From: Bacteroides luhongzhouii | Lineage (GTDB): Bacteria; Bacteroidota; Bacteroidia; Bacteroidales; Bacteroidaceae | Reading direction: 5' to 3' | NCBI RefSeq assembly: GCF_009193295.2 | Contig: NZ_CP059973.1 | Location: 2,604,001 to 2,668,000 of the forward strand | DNA length: 64,000 bases | In this document: positions 54,450 to 64,000 of the stretch, piece after piece | Position numbering within the stretch: position 1 is the stretch's first letter | Layout: every line of letters starts with the position of its first letter | Made by a program: the position numbers and the translations under genes | The notes under the pieces: model-generated | Told to the model about the DNA's origin: nothing | Database searches by the model: none | What the model saw: only the letters and a program-made list of their open reading frames with translations

Positions 54450-57218
54450 TTACTTCTGTATAAAATCTACCGGAATCAATCGTACTTCACTATTCAAACC
54501 AGAAGGCATAGGAGCCCAATGCCCATAATTAGCCGGACGATATCTTAAATCTACAATATTGATTTCCTTGAATTTGCGCCACTGCACTCCCTGTCTGTCC
54601 AATTCTGCAATCCGATTCGCAGGGAGGTTAGTGACTTCTATCTCGATGTGGTTTTTTCCAGGTTTCAGGAATTGCCCTACCTTAAGCTGATAAGGCACTG
54701 CCCATACACAGCCAGCTTCCTGTCCGTTGATTCGGACACGGGCACTTTCGCGTACGTCTCCCAAGTCAAGAATCCAATTGTCAGCTTTCAGAGCAGGCAA
54801 CTCAATATCCAAAGAATACACGCCAGTTCCCATATTTGTTTGGGCTGCCGGATGATCTATGTTTGTCCATGAACATGGACGGTCTATATTAAATGTACCT
54901 TGAATTTCCGGTTTACTTTCAGCAAAGTGCAATTTCCAGCCACGATCCAGGCGGAGACTAACGGGTTGTTCTTTTACATACTTCCACGGCTTGGATGCCT
55001 GTAAAGGTTGTCGGTATGTTTGCAGGATGATAGACTCGCCCGATTTTAATTGTAGATAGACTTGTGTCTTTCCGTCTACCTGACGTACTTTCGCTTCTCC
55101 ACATTCTCCGGTCATGGGGTTAAAGAGAGCGGCTGTTACGGCATTTGTACCTAAAGTGATCCAACCATCTACTCCTTTGTTTTGCAATGAAGAGATAAAG
55201 TAATGATGTCCTGTGTCATTTACTCTCCGAATGGTCTGTAACCCGAATTTTGTTTTCATTTCTTCCGCAGGGATATTGCAACTGGCCAATGTACGTGCAT
55301 AATCCGTTCCAGTGATAATCTTACCTTTCCCAATCGGAGTAACGGTTGTTTCTGAAAACGATACGGCAGGCAGATTTTTCAAAGTCTGTTGATAACTTTT
55401 CCGTTTCTGTTCCAACTGACCATATCCCGACACATCTGTCGGATAGTTTTCGAGGAATACAATGGTAGCTCCTTGCTTGGCTAGTTCATAAAGATGTGCC
55501 AGCACATCACTCGGCATCAAGTGCGCAGCAGGTACTACCAGTGCTTTATAACCAGTGCCTCCCGATGTAACTAACCGTCCGTCTTTGAAACGGGTACTGC
55601 GAATAAAGTTGTCAGAGATATAATCCCCGTCATATCCGCTATTATTAATACGATGGATAGCATTGATAAATTTGGGAGCGAGTTTATCCATGTGGTGGAT
55701 GGTGAAAAGTAACAATCGTCCCGGTTGCTCGTTCCACATATCATATACCGGAAGGTAAATCAGGAAATCATTATCCGGCCGTCCCATTTGCAGAAAACTC
55801 TGGCAACGGGTAATGTAATTGAAGAAAGAAGGAGCATCACGCCAAATACTATTTGTCGGGCTCATATTGATAGAAGCATAGAACAACCATCCGGGCCATT
55901 CAGCTTCTTTCGGAGAATAAGGAGTACCGTGGAAAAACATATGATTGACTCCGGAAACAAACATCAAATCCATATCCGGTTTACATTGCGACAGGGAAGT
56001 ACGGAAATGCTCTGTCAGCCATGTAAATGTCTCGGAAGAAGTATATGTTTTTCCTGCAATGTGAGCTGCAGAGGAGGCATATTTCAGCATAGACAGGTCT
56101 GAATCATTCTTTTTGGTCAATGAATCCTGACGCAATCCTTCGATATGGAACTGCGACAGTCCGAAACCTTCACATTCCGGAATATCCACAGAAGCATAAA
56201 TATCAATCAGATTACCGGGCGAACCATGTGCCTGATTACGGGTGATACTACCGTTCTTGTGTGCCCAGTCTGTCCATTGATGACTGAAGTTCTCCAATAA
56301 GAGGTCGGAAATGGTTTCCCGGTAATCCGACACGATGCGTTTGCTAACTTCCGGACGGTTTGCATCCAGAAACTCGGAGAAATGTTCTTCCAGTTTATAC
56401 CCCCGTCTACGAGCGAACTGTTCCAGGAAATCATCCGTCCAGTCAGCTTGATAAACTTCGTATGAATCGTTGAAGAAAGTGTGTGGATAACTTGTCTTGC
56501 TACTTTTGAAAGCACGGTCAAAGCGGGAAAGATAGTTCTTTACTGCCTTTTTCGAGAGATGATTCATCACATAGCCTTCTCCTCCCGGAGCTGCCCGTTT
56601 CACTTTCTGCCTTGTTTTTCCGATGTAAAGAGCGATCACTTTCCATTTGCCGGCAGGCGCTTTCCATTGCAGCTTGTCTTTTTTGACGTGAGCAGTCAGG
56701 TTGATACATTTGCCTTTCTCATCGTATGCCATCACCCGGCTTAGTACGGAAAATGGTTGTTGCTTGGGATCGGTCACATTGATATCCTGTTCAATCTCTT
56801 TGCCGCCCTCTATTTCGTATGTCTGGAAGATAGCCTTGGTAGCCGCATCTTCGATACTGACTTCAGGTCCGCCAAAAGGCCATCCGGTTCCGGTGTTCAT
56901 ATCAATCTCAATACCCGTACGTTTTCCTTCCGCCTGTGTATGCTTAAGCACTTCCATCCAGCGCGGAGAAAGGAATTGAATTTCATTCGCGTCATTGCCT
57001 TGCACCCCGTAGATAGGAGTAATTTCTACTGCTCCCATTCCGGTACGTGCGTATTCTTCCAGATTATACGTCAGATTTTTTTCGTCTACGGCACTTCCCA
57101 GCCACCACCATCTGGCACCGGGACGTGCTTCCACCGGAGTGTCCGGCCATTGTTGTGCTTGCATTACTCCACCTGCGGCGAGCAGGCAAAGAACTATCAA
57201 TTGTCTCTTATTCATCAT
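54450..57218 (-). CDS. GH106 alpha-L-rhamnosidase
   Basis: The 922-residue enzyme has a signal peptide ending VMQAQQ (about 22), so it is periplasmic. It begins its mature part with the GH106 signature PGARWWWLGSAVDEKNLT and the catalytic-barrel stretch GMGAVEITPIYGVQG, then EGKRTGIEIDMNTGTGWPFGGP. Later family segments are TFFNDSYEVYQADWTDDF and GVNHMFFHGTPYSP. The C-terminal part is a beta-sandwich jelly-roll (WILDLGDVRESARVRINGQEAG) of the GH2/GH106 sugar-binding type. GH106 inverting enzymes remove alpha-linked rhamnose from rhamnogalacturonan. It is the last gene of the leftward operon and overlaps the GH28 gene by four bases (ATGA). M2 is a possible start. Confidence 0.93.
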   Translation of the reverse strand: MMNKRQLIVLCLLAAGGVMQAQQWPDTPVEARPGARWWWLGSAVDEKNLTYNLEEYARTGMGAVEITPIYGVQGNDANEIQFLSPRWMEVLKHTQAEGKRTGIEIDMNTGTGWPFGGPEVSIEDAATKAIFQTYEIEGGKEIEQDINVTDPKQQPFSVLSRVMAYDEKGKCINLTAHVKKDKLQWKAPAGKWKVIALYIGKTRQKVKRAAPGGEGYVMNHLSKKAVKNYLSRFDRAFKSSKTSYPHTFFNDSYEVYQADWTDDFLEQFARRRGYKLEEHFSEFLDANRPEVSKRIVSDYRETISDLLLENFSHQWTDWAHKNGSITRNQAHGSPGNLIDIYASVDIPECEGFGLSQFHIEGLRQDSLTKKNDSDLSMLKYASSAAHIAGKTYTSSETFTWLTEHFRTSLSQCKPDMDLMFVSGVNHMFFHGTPYSPKEAEWPGWLFYASINMSPTNSIWRDAPSFFNYITRCQSFLQMGRPDNDFLIYLPVYDMWNEQPGRLLLFTIHHMDKLAPKFINAIHRINNSGYDGDYISDNFIRSTRFKDGRLVTSGGTGYKALVVPAAHLMPSDVLAHLYELAKQGATIVFLENYPTDVSGYGQLEQKRKSYQQTLKNLPAVSFSETTVTPIGKGKIITGTDYARTLASCNIPAEEMKTKFGLQTIRRVNDTGHHYFISSLQNKGVDGWITLGTNAVTAALFNPMTGECGEAKVRQVDGKTQVYLQLKSGESIILQTYRQPLQASKPWKYVKEQPVSLRLDRGWKLHFAESKPEIQGTFNIDRPCSWTNIDHPAAQTNMGTGVYSLDIELPALKADNWILDLGDVRESARVRINGQEAGCVWAVPYQLKVGQFLKPGKNHIEIEVTNLPANRIAELDRQGVQWRKFKEINIVDLRYRPANYGHWAPMPSGLNSEVRLIPVDFIQK

Positions 57219-58618
57219 TCTTTCGGTGTGTTATAGTATTCTATGTTTTCTGCGTCATCAGTTACAAAAAGCGGTCGACCGTCCGGCTGTTCAAAGTGGA
57301 AGCGGATGCCGTCGAAAGTAATGTTCCGTGCATGGCGGATATAAAACCCTTTAGCGGGAATAGTGCCGAACATCCAAGGTTCGGGATATACTTTCTCCTG
57401 TTCGGGCGGAATACGTTTACCATCTTCTTCGCTATATCCTCCTTTATAATAGAGGTGAATATTTCGGAAAGTTACGTTTTCAATACATGCACCCGGCACT
57501 CCGCTGATGATGGAAGAATAACGGCTGTCGGCATTCCAAACGTTGATATTGCTGATGAGAATGCGTTTCATGGTGCCTACAGGTGTACCTTCGGGGCTAC
57601 GCATACGTGCCCCCAACCGGAGGAAGATAGGAGCGTTGACAATATTCCTCATCGTTATATTGTTGATAACAATATCTTCCAGATGTCCTCCGTCTACAGT
57701 TTCCAATGCCAGTCCCCTGCAATGTTCAAAGATACAATTAGTAATCGCAATATTGCGGAAGCCTCCACTACTTTCTGTTCCCAGTTTGATGCGGCCGGTG
57801 CGGTAACCATGATCGGGGGCTTGCGGTTCATCCAGTTGCCAGGTACCATCCAATACACTTCCTTTATCATAACCGCTTACGTAACAATCGCTGATTGTTA
57901 CATTTTCCGTATCTTGGAAACATCCTAAACCGTAGGATGCTTTTAGTACAATGGCATCATCCCAAGGCGAGTTCACCGAGCACTGGCTGATACGCACATT
58001 CCGGCAACAATCGATGTCGAATCCATCCCGATTTGTATCTACTTTCAGATTCAGAATAGTCAGATGATCTACTCCTGTAGCCAACAGGGCAAAATGTCCG
58101 CAATGCAGCATGGATAAATCTTTCAGAGTCACATTTCTACACTCCTTCAAGCTGATAGCTTTATTGCCTACACCCGGCAGACGGCTTTCCTCCCGAGTCA
58201 GCCCTTTGCCGTAGATAAGTCCGGGGCCACTGATCGTTATGTTCTCCAGCCCGATTCCCCAAATTAAGGAATTCTTCCAGTGGCTGTGCCCGAAATCCTG
58301 ATATTTGTTATGTTCATTCGGTTCGGCACTATCATATCCTTCCTCTTTTCCGGGGAAAGCGGCAAGAATACACGCACCTTGTTCCAGATACAAATGAATG
58401 TTACTTTTTAATCGGATAGAATAACAGGCATATTTTCCGGCTGGTAGGTAAACCGTACCCCCTCCGGCTTTTGCAGCTGCTTCAATCGCATGATTGATAG
58501 CAGGAGAATCGATGGTTTTTCCATCCGCTTTGGCTCCAAAGTCCTTAACGTTATAAATGGCTGCATGTATATAGATGCAACCAATTAACAGAGTGAATAA
58601 TAAATAAGCTCTTTTCAT
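57215..58618 (-). CDS. GH28 family glycoside hydrolase (rhamnogalacturonan-type)
   Basis: The 467-residue secreted enzyme has a short signal peptide ([10 protein letters not shown]...HAA) and a right-handed beta-helix. GH28 positions are NRDGFD (196-201, for NTDGID), the Asp pair WDDAIVLK (Asp220-Asp221) and RIK (276-278), which here directly precedes LGTESSGG; no GHG motif is visible. The departures from the polygalacturonase pattern suggest an exo-enzyme for rhamnogalacturonan fragments or a galacturonidase with altered +1 site. It overlaps both neighbours by four bases, so translation is coupled. Confidence 0.88.
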   Translation of the reverse strand: MKRAYLLFTLLIGCIYIHAAIYNVKDFGAKADGKTIDSPAINHAIEAAAKAGGGTVYLPAGKYACYSIRLKSNIHLYLEQGACILAAFPGKEEGYDSAEPNEHNKYQDFGHSHWKNSLIWGIGLENITISGPGLIYGKGLTREESRLPGVGNKAISLKECRNVTLKDLSMLHCGHFALLATGVDHLTILNLKVDTNRDGFDIDCCRNVRISQCSVNSPWDDAIVLKASYGLGCFQDTENVTISDCYVSGYDKGSVLDGTWQLDEPQAPDHGYRTGRIKLGTESSGGFRNIAITNCIFEHCRGLALETVDGGHLEDIVINNITMRNIVNAPIFLRLGARMRSPEGTPVGTMKRILISNINVWNADSRYSSIISGVPGACIENVTFRNIHLYYKGGYSEEDGKRIPPEQEKVYPEPWMFGTIPAKGFYIRHARNITFDGIRFHFEQPDGRPLFVTDDAENIEYYNTPKE

Positions 58619-59244
58619 TTTTTGTCGATTTGGGCAAAAATATCCGGTAACATATAATAGTTGTAATCCGCTTTTTCATTCTGTTCGTAGAAACAGAAGT
58701 AAAGTCGGAGTGGCTTAGTGACCTTTTCTTGAGAGAGGGTAGGAGATAAATTGCAACACCCGGTCAATACCGGTCGGTCTGTCCGTTTGCCCGATTCGTA
58801 AAGCATCAGGGGAGTTTCATCCTTATGTCCGTTGCTCAAGCGAATATCATCGCTGGGAGTAACAGCCTGTAAAGTACGTAATTTCATACTTTCTCCATAA
58901 TAGCAAGTGAAAGCCTGTCCTTCCACACTGAAGACATTGATATCCGAATCCGGCTGGCAATCGCCGAAGCTCCAAAAGAGTTTATCCGCTTTTGATGTGG
59001 AAGTTACTTCTACTTCCAGGATAAATCCATGACTATCGGGCAGAGCTTTCCATTGGAAATGGATCCCTTCTACTTTTTCTTTAGGTTTCAGCCAGTGACT
59101 TTCATTTCCCTTTGATATTCCCAGCCGGAAAGTACCGACAGGCGGAGTCAGGGATTGTGCCTGTGCATCAATGAGCAAGATTCCCAGCAGTACGGTGGTC
59201 AGGAGCTGTTTCAGCATAGTTGAAGTGGATATTACTTTGTTCAT
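58615..59244 (-). CDS. Unassigned secreted protein in the rhamnogalacturonan operon
   Basis: I do not recognise this 209-residue protein. It has a signal peptide (hydrophobic run [17 protein letters not shown]) and a beta-rich mature part. Visible landmarks are [30 protein letters not shown], a central [12 protein letters not shown] and a C-terminal [14 protein letters not shown]. Four cysteines (in FGDCQ, FTCYYG, TGCCN) and FCFYEQ could support disulfides. It looks like a small carbohydrate-binding or structural domain, or a fragment of a larger enzyme. The start at 59244 is favoured because the next junction downstream uses a 4-base ATGA overlap; M10 at 59217 is the alternative. It is flanked by two GH28 genes. 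Confidence 0.6.
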   Translation of the reverse strand: MNKVISTSTMLKQLLTTVLLGILLIDAQAQSLTPPVGTFRLGISKGNESHWLKPKEKVEGIHFQWKALPDSHGFILEVEVTSTSKADKLFWSFGDCQPDSDINVFSVEGQAFTCYYGESMKLRTLQAVTPSDDIRLSNGHKDETPLMLYESGKRTDRPVLTGCCNLSPTLSQEKVTKPLRLYFCFYEQNEKADYNYYMLPDIFAQIDKK

Positions 59245-60703
59245 TTTCCTTTAGTTCAATAGCGTTTTTGTCTTTCACATCCAATGTGATTTCAGACAAA
59301 TTGAAGTTTTTTGTATAGCAGATTTTCCCCGGTTTATTGGTCTGCGCTTCGATGGCATAAAGATAGAAATTTTCCAGACGTAACGAGTCATTCCAGCCGG
59401 AAGCAGAGATAAATTCATCTACATTTTCTGCTTTGATTTTCGATACATACACATTGCGGAAGCGCGGATAACCTTTTTCGGGTGGTGTTACCGGAGTCAG
59501 CATCACTCTCCAATGTTCCGGAATATCTTTCCCTTCATACTCTTTAGGTAATACACTGTAGCTGTAACTGGGATTCCAGTTCAGATCCGCAGCCAGTACG
59601 TGGCGGACGTTTTTAGCTTTTACATCAGTCATATAGATATTTTCTATCGTTCCTCCGCGGTTCATGGCACTCTTTAACCGTAGTACAGCCGAGGTGCCGA
59701 CTGCTTCAAGATTGTATCCCAATATATTCCGTATGCTGCCGGAGGTTTCACTGCCACAGGTGATGAGGCCTGCACCTTTGCGGGCTATACAGTTGCGTAT
59801 TACTACATTTTCTGTGGGGAGATTGACACGCAATCCGTCTGCGTCACGTCCCGATTTGATACAAATATTATCATCATTGCAATCGACATCGCAGTTTTCA
59901 ATCAGAATATTAGTGGACGAGTCGATGTCGATGCCATCCGTACTGGGGCCGTGTCCTCCCAAGTTATTATTAATGACCAGTCCGTCTATGGTACAGTAAT
60001 TGGAATAAAGAATCTGGCATCCCCAAAAGCCTGTCCGCATCAGGGTGAATCCTTTGAGGGTAACGTCCGAACTGCGTTCCACGAGAATACCCCGTACACG
60101 TTTGCAGTCGTAATCTACAATCCAGCGTAATCCTTTCGCTTCATATTCTTTCCGCATTTCCCAATATTTATCCCAAAAGACTTTGCCCTGGCAATCCAGC
60201 GTTCCCTCTCCACTGACGGCAGCATTCTTTTCGTTGACAATGTTGATCACTGCTGCCGGCCATGTCATCTCAATACCTGCAATTCGCGAGTGGAATTCAG
60301 GATAGTGATGAATGTGAGGACTAGCCAGTAGAGTCACTCCCTTATCCAGTTGCAGGTTGACACCGCTTTTTACGAACAATGCCCCTGTCTGATAATATCC
60401 CGGTTGAAGGGTGACCGTGCCTCCGCCGGAGACGGAACAACTGTCGATTGCTTTCTGGATAGCCTCTGTGCTGAGCACCGTGCTGTCTGCTACTGCGCCA
60501 AAAGAATTAGCGGATAAAATAAGACTGTTTCCGGGCATTTGCCGGCTTCCTACACTGTCAGCCCATGACAAATCCGGTTGTTGCGGTACTTGCCCCCATT
60601 CGAAGCTGTTGCTTCCTGCCTGTTTGGCCGTTGGGGTGACGCAAGCTGCTGTCAAAAGTGTGCCTGCCAATAGGAACAGGGGAAAGATGCTTTTGGTTTT
60701 CAT
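59168..60703 (-). CDS. GH28 family glycoside hydrolase, lipoprotein
   Basis: The 511-residue enzyme has lipobox LTAAC (Cys21). Beta-helix and GH28 features are [27 protein letters not shown] (254-259), the catalytic pair DDNICIKSG (Asp277-Asp278), a [10 protein letters not shown] block in place of GHG, and [10 protein letters not shown] (Arg342, Lys344). These suit an exo-acting enzyme on rhamnogalacturonan or oligogalacturonide. Its last 26 residues overlap the following gene by 77 bases, unlike the 4-base overlaps of the next two junctions. A late frameshift may have extended the C-terminus. The catalytic core is intact. Confidence 0.88.
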   Translation of the reverse strand: MKTKSIFPLFLLAGTLLTAACVTPTAKQAGSNSFEWGQVPQQPDLSWADSVGSRQMPGNSLILSANSFGAVADSTVLSTEAIQKAIDSCSVSGGGTVTLQPGYYQTGALFVKSGVNLQLDKGVTLLASPHIHHYPEFHSRIAGIEMTWPAAVINIVNEKNAAVSGEGTLDCQGKVFWDKYWEMRKEYEAKGLRWIVDYDCKRVRGILVERSSDVTLKGFTLMRTGFWGCQILYSNYCTIDGLVINNNLGGHGPSTDGIDIDSSTNILIENCDVDCNDDNICIKSGRDADGLRVNLPTENVVIRNCIARKGAGLITCGSETSGSIRNILGYNLEAVGTSAVLRLKSAMNRGGTIENIYMTDVKAKNVRHVLAADLNWNPSYSYSVLPKEYEGKDIPEHWRVMLTPVTPPEKGYPRFRNVYVSKIKAENVDEFISASGWNDSLRLENFYLYAIEAQTNKPGKICYTKNFNLSEITLDVKDKNAIELKENEQSNIHFNYAETAPDHRTAGNLAH

Positions 60704-60751
60704 ATTTATCTAATGCCTGATACTTAATACTTAATGCCTAATACTTATCTC

Positions 60752-61990
60752 CTAATTTCCGTCCGGTTTCTCTATTTCTGTGAAAGGTGATTCGTTCCAG
60801 TGGAAAGTGTTCACATCATCTGGGTGTGCCGGGTTATATGCCGGGTCTATTTTCAAGTGTTTGGCTAACTCGGGTACGGCTTTCTTCATACCTTCAATCA
60901 CACACTGGGCTATCTGATAAGCGCCGTAGGGGTTAAAGTGGGTATTGTCTTCAAAAGCCTTGGTCTGTCCGGGATAAGTCCCTGCCGGATAGTGTACGAA
61001 GGCACGTTTGGATGTTTCCGTGCCTAATGCTTCATATAGTGTCCGAGTCATTTCGTTGAGGTCAATCAAAGGAATATTTTCTTTGGCGGCCAGCCAGCGC
61101 ATAGCCTCCGGATAATCTTCATGTGTATCGCGGATATGTCCGGTTGCGTCAAAACTCCGGCGTTGGGTGGGAGTAACCAGTACGGGGTGTGCTCCACGTG
61201 CCCGCGCTTCGTCGATGAATGTTTTCAGGCTGGTCATAAAAGAGTAGTAAGCTCCTTTTCCGGGACCTTTCTGCTTCTGATCGTTATGTCCGAACTCCAT
61301 GAAGAGATAATCGCCTTTCTTCATCTGACTCAATGCTTTTTTCAAACGTCCTGCTCCGATAAAAGTATTGGCCGATTCACCGGATTCCGCATAATTGGCG
61401 ATACAAACATCTGTTCCGAAGAAATGGGGAATCATCTGTCCCCAACTAGCCCAAGGCTCGTTGTCCTGATCGACTACCGTACTGTTACCGCACAGAAAAA
61501 CAGTGATAACCGACGGATCGGCAGGCTCGATACGGATACTTTGACACACAGGCGCATCCCCATTAAATTCCAATGTCAGTTTATCATCCCAGTTCAGTTT
61601 GGCTTTCTCACGGGGCTTGATTCGTACATATTCTTTTTCGGAGATACGAGGGGTACGCTTATTGATGATAAATGTTTCGTCTACGAATTGTCCTTTTTTA
61701 GTTGGCAGGTTCTCAATAAATAACCGACGTGACTCGCCTCTTACGGTGGTCACTCCTGCTTGTTTTTTACTTCCCAGGCGTACGGTAACTTTGTAATTTC
61801 CGTCTGGAACACGGACAGAGAAGAAGAAAGGTGCTTTACTTCCTTTCTCGGGTGTGGAGGTGAGGTCGTATCCATATCCCGTCTCCTCGCTATATCGGGG
61901 GGCGTCCGACAGTTGGTAGGTTCGGGCTTCTTCTTGGGCATTGACGGTTATTGTAGCCAAGAGTAGTAAGCCTATGATAGTAGTTTTCAT
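60752..61990 (-). CDS. CE12 rhamnogalacturonan acetylesterase
   Basis: From the start chosen here the protein has 412 residues. An upstream in-frame ATG at 62032 would add 14 residues ahead of a normal signal peptide (MKTTIIGLLLLATITVNAQ), so 61990 is preferred. An N-terminal beta domain (about 20-160) is followed by an SGNH hydrolase: FLCGNSTV (nucleophile Ser170), NYAESGESANTF, FGHND (Asn236) and DNTHFN (Asp348/His351). CE12 enzymes remove O-acetyl groups from galacturonate in rhamnogalacturonan, opening it to lyases and hydrolases. The gene lies between GH28 and the GH2-like gene, consistent with that role. Confidence 0.93.
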   Translation of the reverse strand: MKTTIIGLLLLATITVNAQEEARTYQLSDAPRYSEETGYGYDLTSTPEKGSKAPFFFSVRVPDGNYKVTVRLGSKKQAGVTTVRGESRRLFIENLPTKKGQFVDETFIINKRTPRISEKEYVRIKPREKAKLNWDDKLTLEFNGDAPVCQSIRIEPADPSVITVFLCGNSTVVDQDNEPWASWGQMIPHFFGTDVCIANYAESGESANTFIGAGRLKKALSQMKKGDYLFMEFGHNDQKQKGPGKGAYYSFMTSLKTFIDEARARGAHPVLVTPTQRRSFDATGHIRDTHEDYPEAMRWLAAKENIPLIDLNEMTRTLYEALGTETSKRAFVHYPAGTYPGQTKAFEDNTHFNPYGAYQIAQCVIEGMKKAVPELAKHLKIDPAYNPAHPDDVNTFHWNESPFTEIEKPDGN

Positions 61991-62026
61991 TATAAATAAT
62001 ATGAATGTATATTGTTTATGGAATTT

Positions 62027-62099
62027 AGGCACGGATTACGCAGATTTTACGTTTTTTTAGAATTACGCACTCTATAAAGCAACAGCGTAATCCGTGCCT
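62027..62099 (-). terminator. Stem-loop between the GH2-like gene and CE12
   Basis: AGGCACGGATTACGC (62027-62041) pairs perfectly with GCGTAATCCGTGCCT (62085-62099) around a 43-nt loop. It fills the gap between two genes of one strand. It may end part of the transcripts or be an RNA processing/stability hairpin. The ACGGATTACGC wording recalls intergenic repeats common in Bacteroides. Confidence 0.5.
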
Positions 62100-62112
62100 G
62101 ATAATTTCCCAT

Positions 62113-64000
62113 TTAGTTAATTTTCGGTTTGAGCTCGTCCGGCGAATCTTTGGTATAAGATTTTACGTCTCCTGCCACTTTGGTGAACAATGCCTGAATC
62201 AGCTCCGGAGATATATTCTCTGCCGGACGGAAAGCGTCTGAATTCATATAATCCAGGATTGCCTTGTGCATCTGGCGAGCAACGATTCGTTTTTCCGGTT
62301 GAGAAGTGATATCCATGCTGGTCATCATCAGTTTACCGTTCAATACGTTTGCTTCAAACAACATTCCGATTTTCCGGCTGATGAACCAAGTGTCGATGCT
62401 TTGAACGGTTGGCTGGAATTCTGCCGGGAAGTCGGTAAATTGCATCACCTGGGCTTTATTCAATAATTCCCACCATTGCAGGTTACTATGAAATTCCGTA
62501 GGAAATTCACGGAAAAGAGGATGATATTCATTCAGGAAAATACCAGTTGTGTGCGGCGGGCGCATCTTGAACCAGGAAGTATTCCAGAATACCGGGGTAA
62601 AGTACTGTTTGACTTCTTTTCCGTATTGTGTTTTGCCGGCTGCCGTAATCAAGACATTTCCCCCTTCTTTCAGTACGGAAATGGCTTTTTCATCCAGTGT
62701 GTCGGTTGTATATACATTTCCCTGTGTCAGTTCCACTTGTGCAGGATATACCCAGAAATCCCAGTCATTGACGGCATCACTGCCTTCAATACACACTTCC
62801 AGGTTTAGTTTCTGCGGAGTATTGATCCCGTTCAGGTTCATATCCACACTGCCTAGTGCACAAAGGTTTCCAATAGGAATCGTTTGTGTGCCGACAATTC
62901 CTTTGGCATATACCTTTCCGAACTTGTCTTTGATGGTATAGCTAGTTTTTGCTCCTTGCAAAGGGGCTGCACCAAAGTGGGAAACTTCGATGTCGGCATG
63001 GAATGTTTCATCATTGGCATATACAAACTTCGGAATACGGGCTAAGGGGACGGTCGGACTGCAAAAACGTCTGAATTGTTCTGCATTGATATATCCTTTT
63101 TCTTCAAAAAACACATCCAATACACCAACCAATGCCGTTCCCTGACCCGAATAATCGTTGAGAGCTAGCAATTGGAAACCTGCATAATCGGGGGTGCGCA
63201 ATGTCTTTTCAATCTCATGTTTATAGCAAAGTGCCTGCAATTTGCCCGAAGCCATCATAAAATCATAACTTTGGCTTCCCATGTGGTTATCATTTAGAAT
63301 ATCCCTGAAAATCTCAAAGTTCTTCGCCTTGTTGACTCCGGTATATTTGCGGATTTCGTTGAAGTTCGGGAATACGCACCATTGACCTGTTTCGTGTGAT
63401 ACATACGGTTGTTTTACGGTGTCTATCCTTGCACGATAATCTGATTCGCTTTCCGGTTGTGCACCTGTCCAACTCAAACCGCGTGCTCCGGCTTTCACAT
63501 GAAATTCATTGTGAGGTTGCCACTGCCAGCTGTTTCCTACGGAAGCTCCCGTGTATACACGACGCGGATCTGTCGCTTTCCAATAATCGACAAACTTGCT
63601 CACCCATGCTACCCAGCGTCCGGAAGGTTCATTACCACAAGCCAGCATACAGTAAGATGCATAATTTCCGTATTCTTTGGTCAGGGCAATTGTTTCATCC
63701 ATCAGATATTTGTCAATTGGCTGGCCGTTACCAAGTCTTGGTCCGTGATTCGGCCAACTCGGACCTTCCGGTTGGAGATAGAAACCGACCAGATCGGCTG
63801 CGATAAAAGCTGCTTCCGGCGGGCAGAAAGAATGGAAGCGCATATGATTCAAACCATAGTTGCGGCAAATGCGGAACACTCGTTCCCAAGAAGCTACATC
63901 CATCGGAGCATAACCGGTCAATGGGAAGTCACAGTTTTCCACTGTGCCGCGAAGCATTGTTTTGCGACCATTGACGTAGAACCATTTTCCTTCTATTTTG
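62113..64000 (-). CDS. GH2-family-like glycoside hydrolase, N-terminus outside the window
   Basis: The frame is open to the right window edge, so the 5' end is missing; 628 residues are visible. It begins KIEGKWFYVNGRKTMLRG, the entry into the GH2 TIM barrel (family form F.VNGK...LRG). It continues with NHMRFHSFCPPEAAF, DLVGFYLQPEGPSWPNHGP and the acid/base block CGNEPSGRW. The C-terminal part has a sandwich domain (VSHFGAAPLQGAKTSYTIKDK) and a further domain to the stop. GH2 enzymes include beta-galactosidases and beta-glucuronidases. In this locus removal of galactose or glucuronate from rhamnogalacturonan side chains is likely. It is the first visible gene of the leftward operon. Confidence 0.8.
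   Translation of the reverse strand, partial: KIEGKWFYVNGRKTMLRGTVENCDFPLTGYAPMDVASWERVFRICRNYGLNHMRFHSFCPPEAAFIAADLVGFYLQPEGPSWPNHGPRLGNGQPIDKYLMDETIALTKEYGNYASYCMLACGNEPSGRWVAWVSKFVDYWKATDPRRVYTGASVGNSWQWQPHNEFHVKAGARGLSWTGAQPESESDYRARIDTVKQPYVSHETGQWCVFPNFNEIRKYTGVNKAKNFEIFRDILNDNHMGSQSYDFMMASGKLQALCYKHEIEKTLRTPDYAGFQLLALNDYSGQGTALVGVLDVFFEEKGYINAEQFRRFCSPTVPLARIPKFVYANDETFHADIEVSHFGAAPLQGAKTSYTIKDKFGKVYAKGIVGTQTIPIGNLCALGSVDMNLNGINTPQKLNLEVCIEGSDAVNDWDFWVYPAQVELTQGNVYTTDTLDEKAISVLKEGGNVLITAAGKTQYGKEVKQYFTPVFWNTSWFKMRPPHTTGIFLNEYHPLFREFPTEFHSNLQWWELLNKAQVMQFTDFPAEFQPTVQSIDTWFISRKIGMLFEANVLNGKLMMTSMDITSQPEKRIVARQMHKAILDYMNSDAFRPAENISPELIQALFTKVAGDVKSYTKDSPDELKPKIN

Noticed and set aside
57047..57928. 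Long plus-strand open frame (293 codons) across the GH28/GH106 junction
   Set aside because: It is antisense to two confident genes, and its translation is rich in Phe, Ser, Thr and Ile without domain signals. It is a shadow of the coding strand.
60711..60745. Short direct repeat TAATGCCT-N13-TAATGCCT between GH28 and CE12, considered as a third array
   Set aside because: The step is 21 bases, there are only two copies and no dyad; chance or slippage explains it.
1..64000. tRNA or rRNA genes
   Set aside because: No cloverleaf-like intergenic sequence with a T-loop GTTCGA-type block, or rRNA signature, was seen in any gap.

Overview
The window is chromosomal DNA from a gut Bacteroides species (B. 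thetaiotaomicron / B. ovatus type). The evidence is SusC/SusD pairs, two one-protein hybrid two-component systems (HTCS), many SPII lipoproteins and Bacteroides-type -7 boxes (TAnnTTTG). The theme is pectin breakdown. From memory, not from a search, the gene order resembles the B. thetaiotaomicron homogalacturonan locus followed by the start of its rhamnogalacturonan-I locus.

Region 1 (1-17.4 kb) holds the tail of a pectin methylesterase, then an HTCS sensor (549-5084). A leftward operon follows: SusC (12016-8786), SusD, and a beta-helix lipoprotein. Two tandem PL1 pectate lyases (12.3-15.6 kb) point the other way. A LiaF-like membrane protein and a membrane-anchored LytTR regulator (15.7-17.4 kb) come next, and then a decayed stub of another PL1 gene.

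Region 2 (18-31.6 kb) is a second rightward operon: FimB/Mfa2-like lipoprotein, beta-helix lipoprotein, BACON-PL1 lyase, SusC, SusD, a further beta-helix lipoprotein and a GH28. Leftward genes for a GH3 glycosidase and a second HTCS (36.0-43.1 kb) close the locus. The 4.4 kb between GH28 and GH3 is an insertion hot spot. It holds a group II intron, probably class C, placed directly behind the operon terminator. It also holds a strictly 22-bp-periodic array of 14 degenerate dyad units and an IS1182-like element with a frameshifted transposase. Inverted sequence blocks flank the whole stretch.

Region 3 (43.5-54.2 kb) is housekeeping: radical SAM protein, flavodiiron protein, NagB, Sua5/TsaC, AsmA-like protein, PIF1-like helicase with TPRs, Cof-type HAD phosphatase, and a PatB/MalY-type PLP enzyme.

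Region 4 (54.4-64 kb) is a leftward run of rhamnogalacturonan enzymes whose promoter lies outside the window: GH2-like enzyme (cut by the window edge), CE12 esterase, GH28, an unassigned secreted protein, GH28 and GH106 rhamnosidase.

As a system, surface PL1 lyases and CE8/CE12 esterases would cut and deacylate pectin. SusC/SusD would import the oligosaccharides, and periplasmic GH28, GH3, GH106 and GH2 enzymes would finish them. The two HTCS proteins would sense products and switch on their operons. The least explained features are the two 22-bp dyad arrays (33.7 kb and 54.2 kb). Each lies between convergent genes, and they share period and architecture but not sequence.
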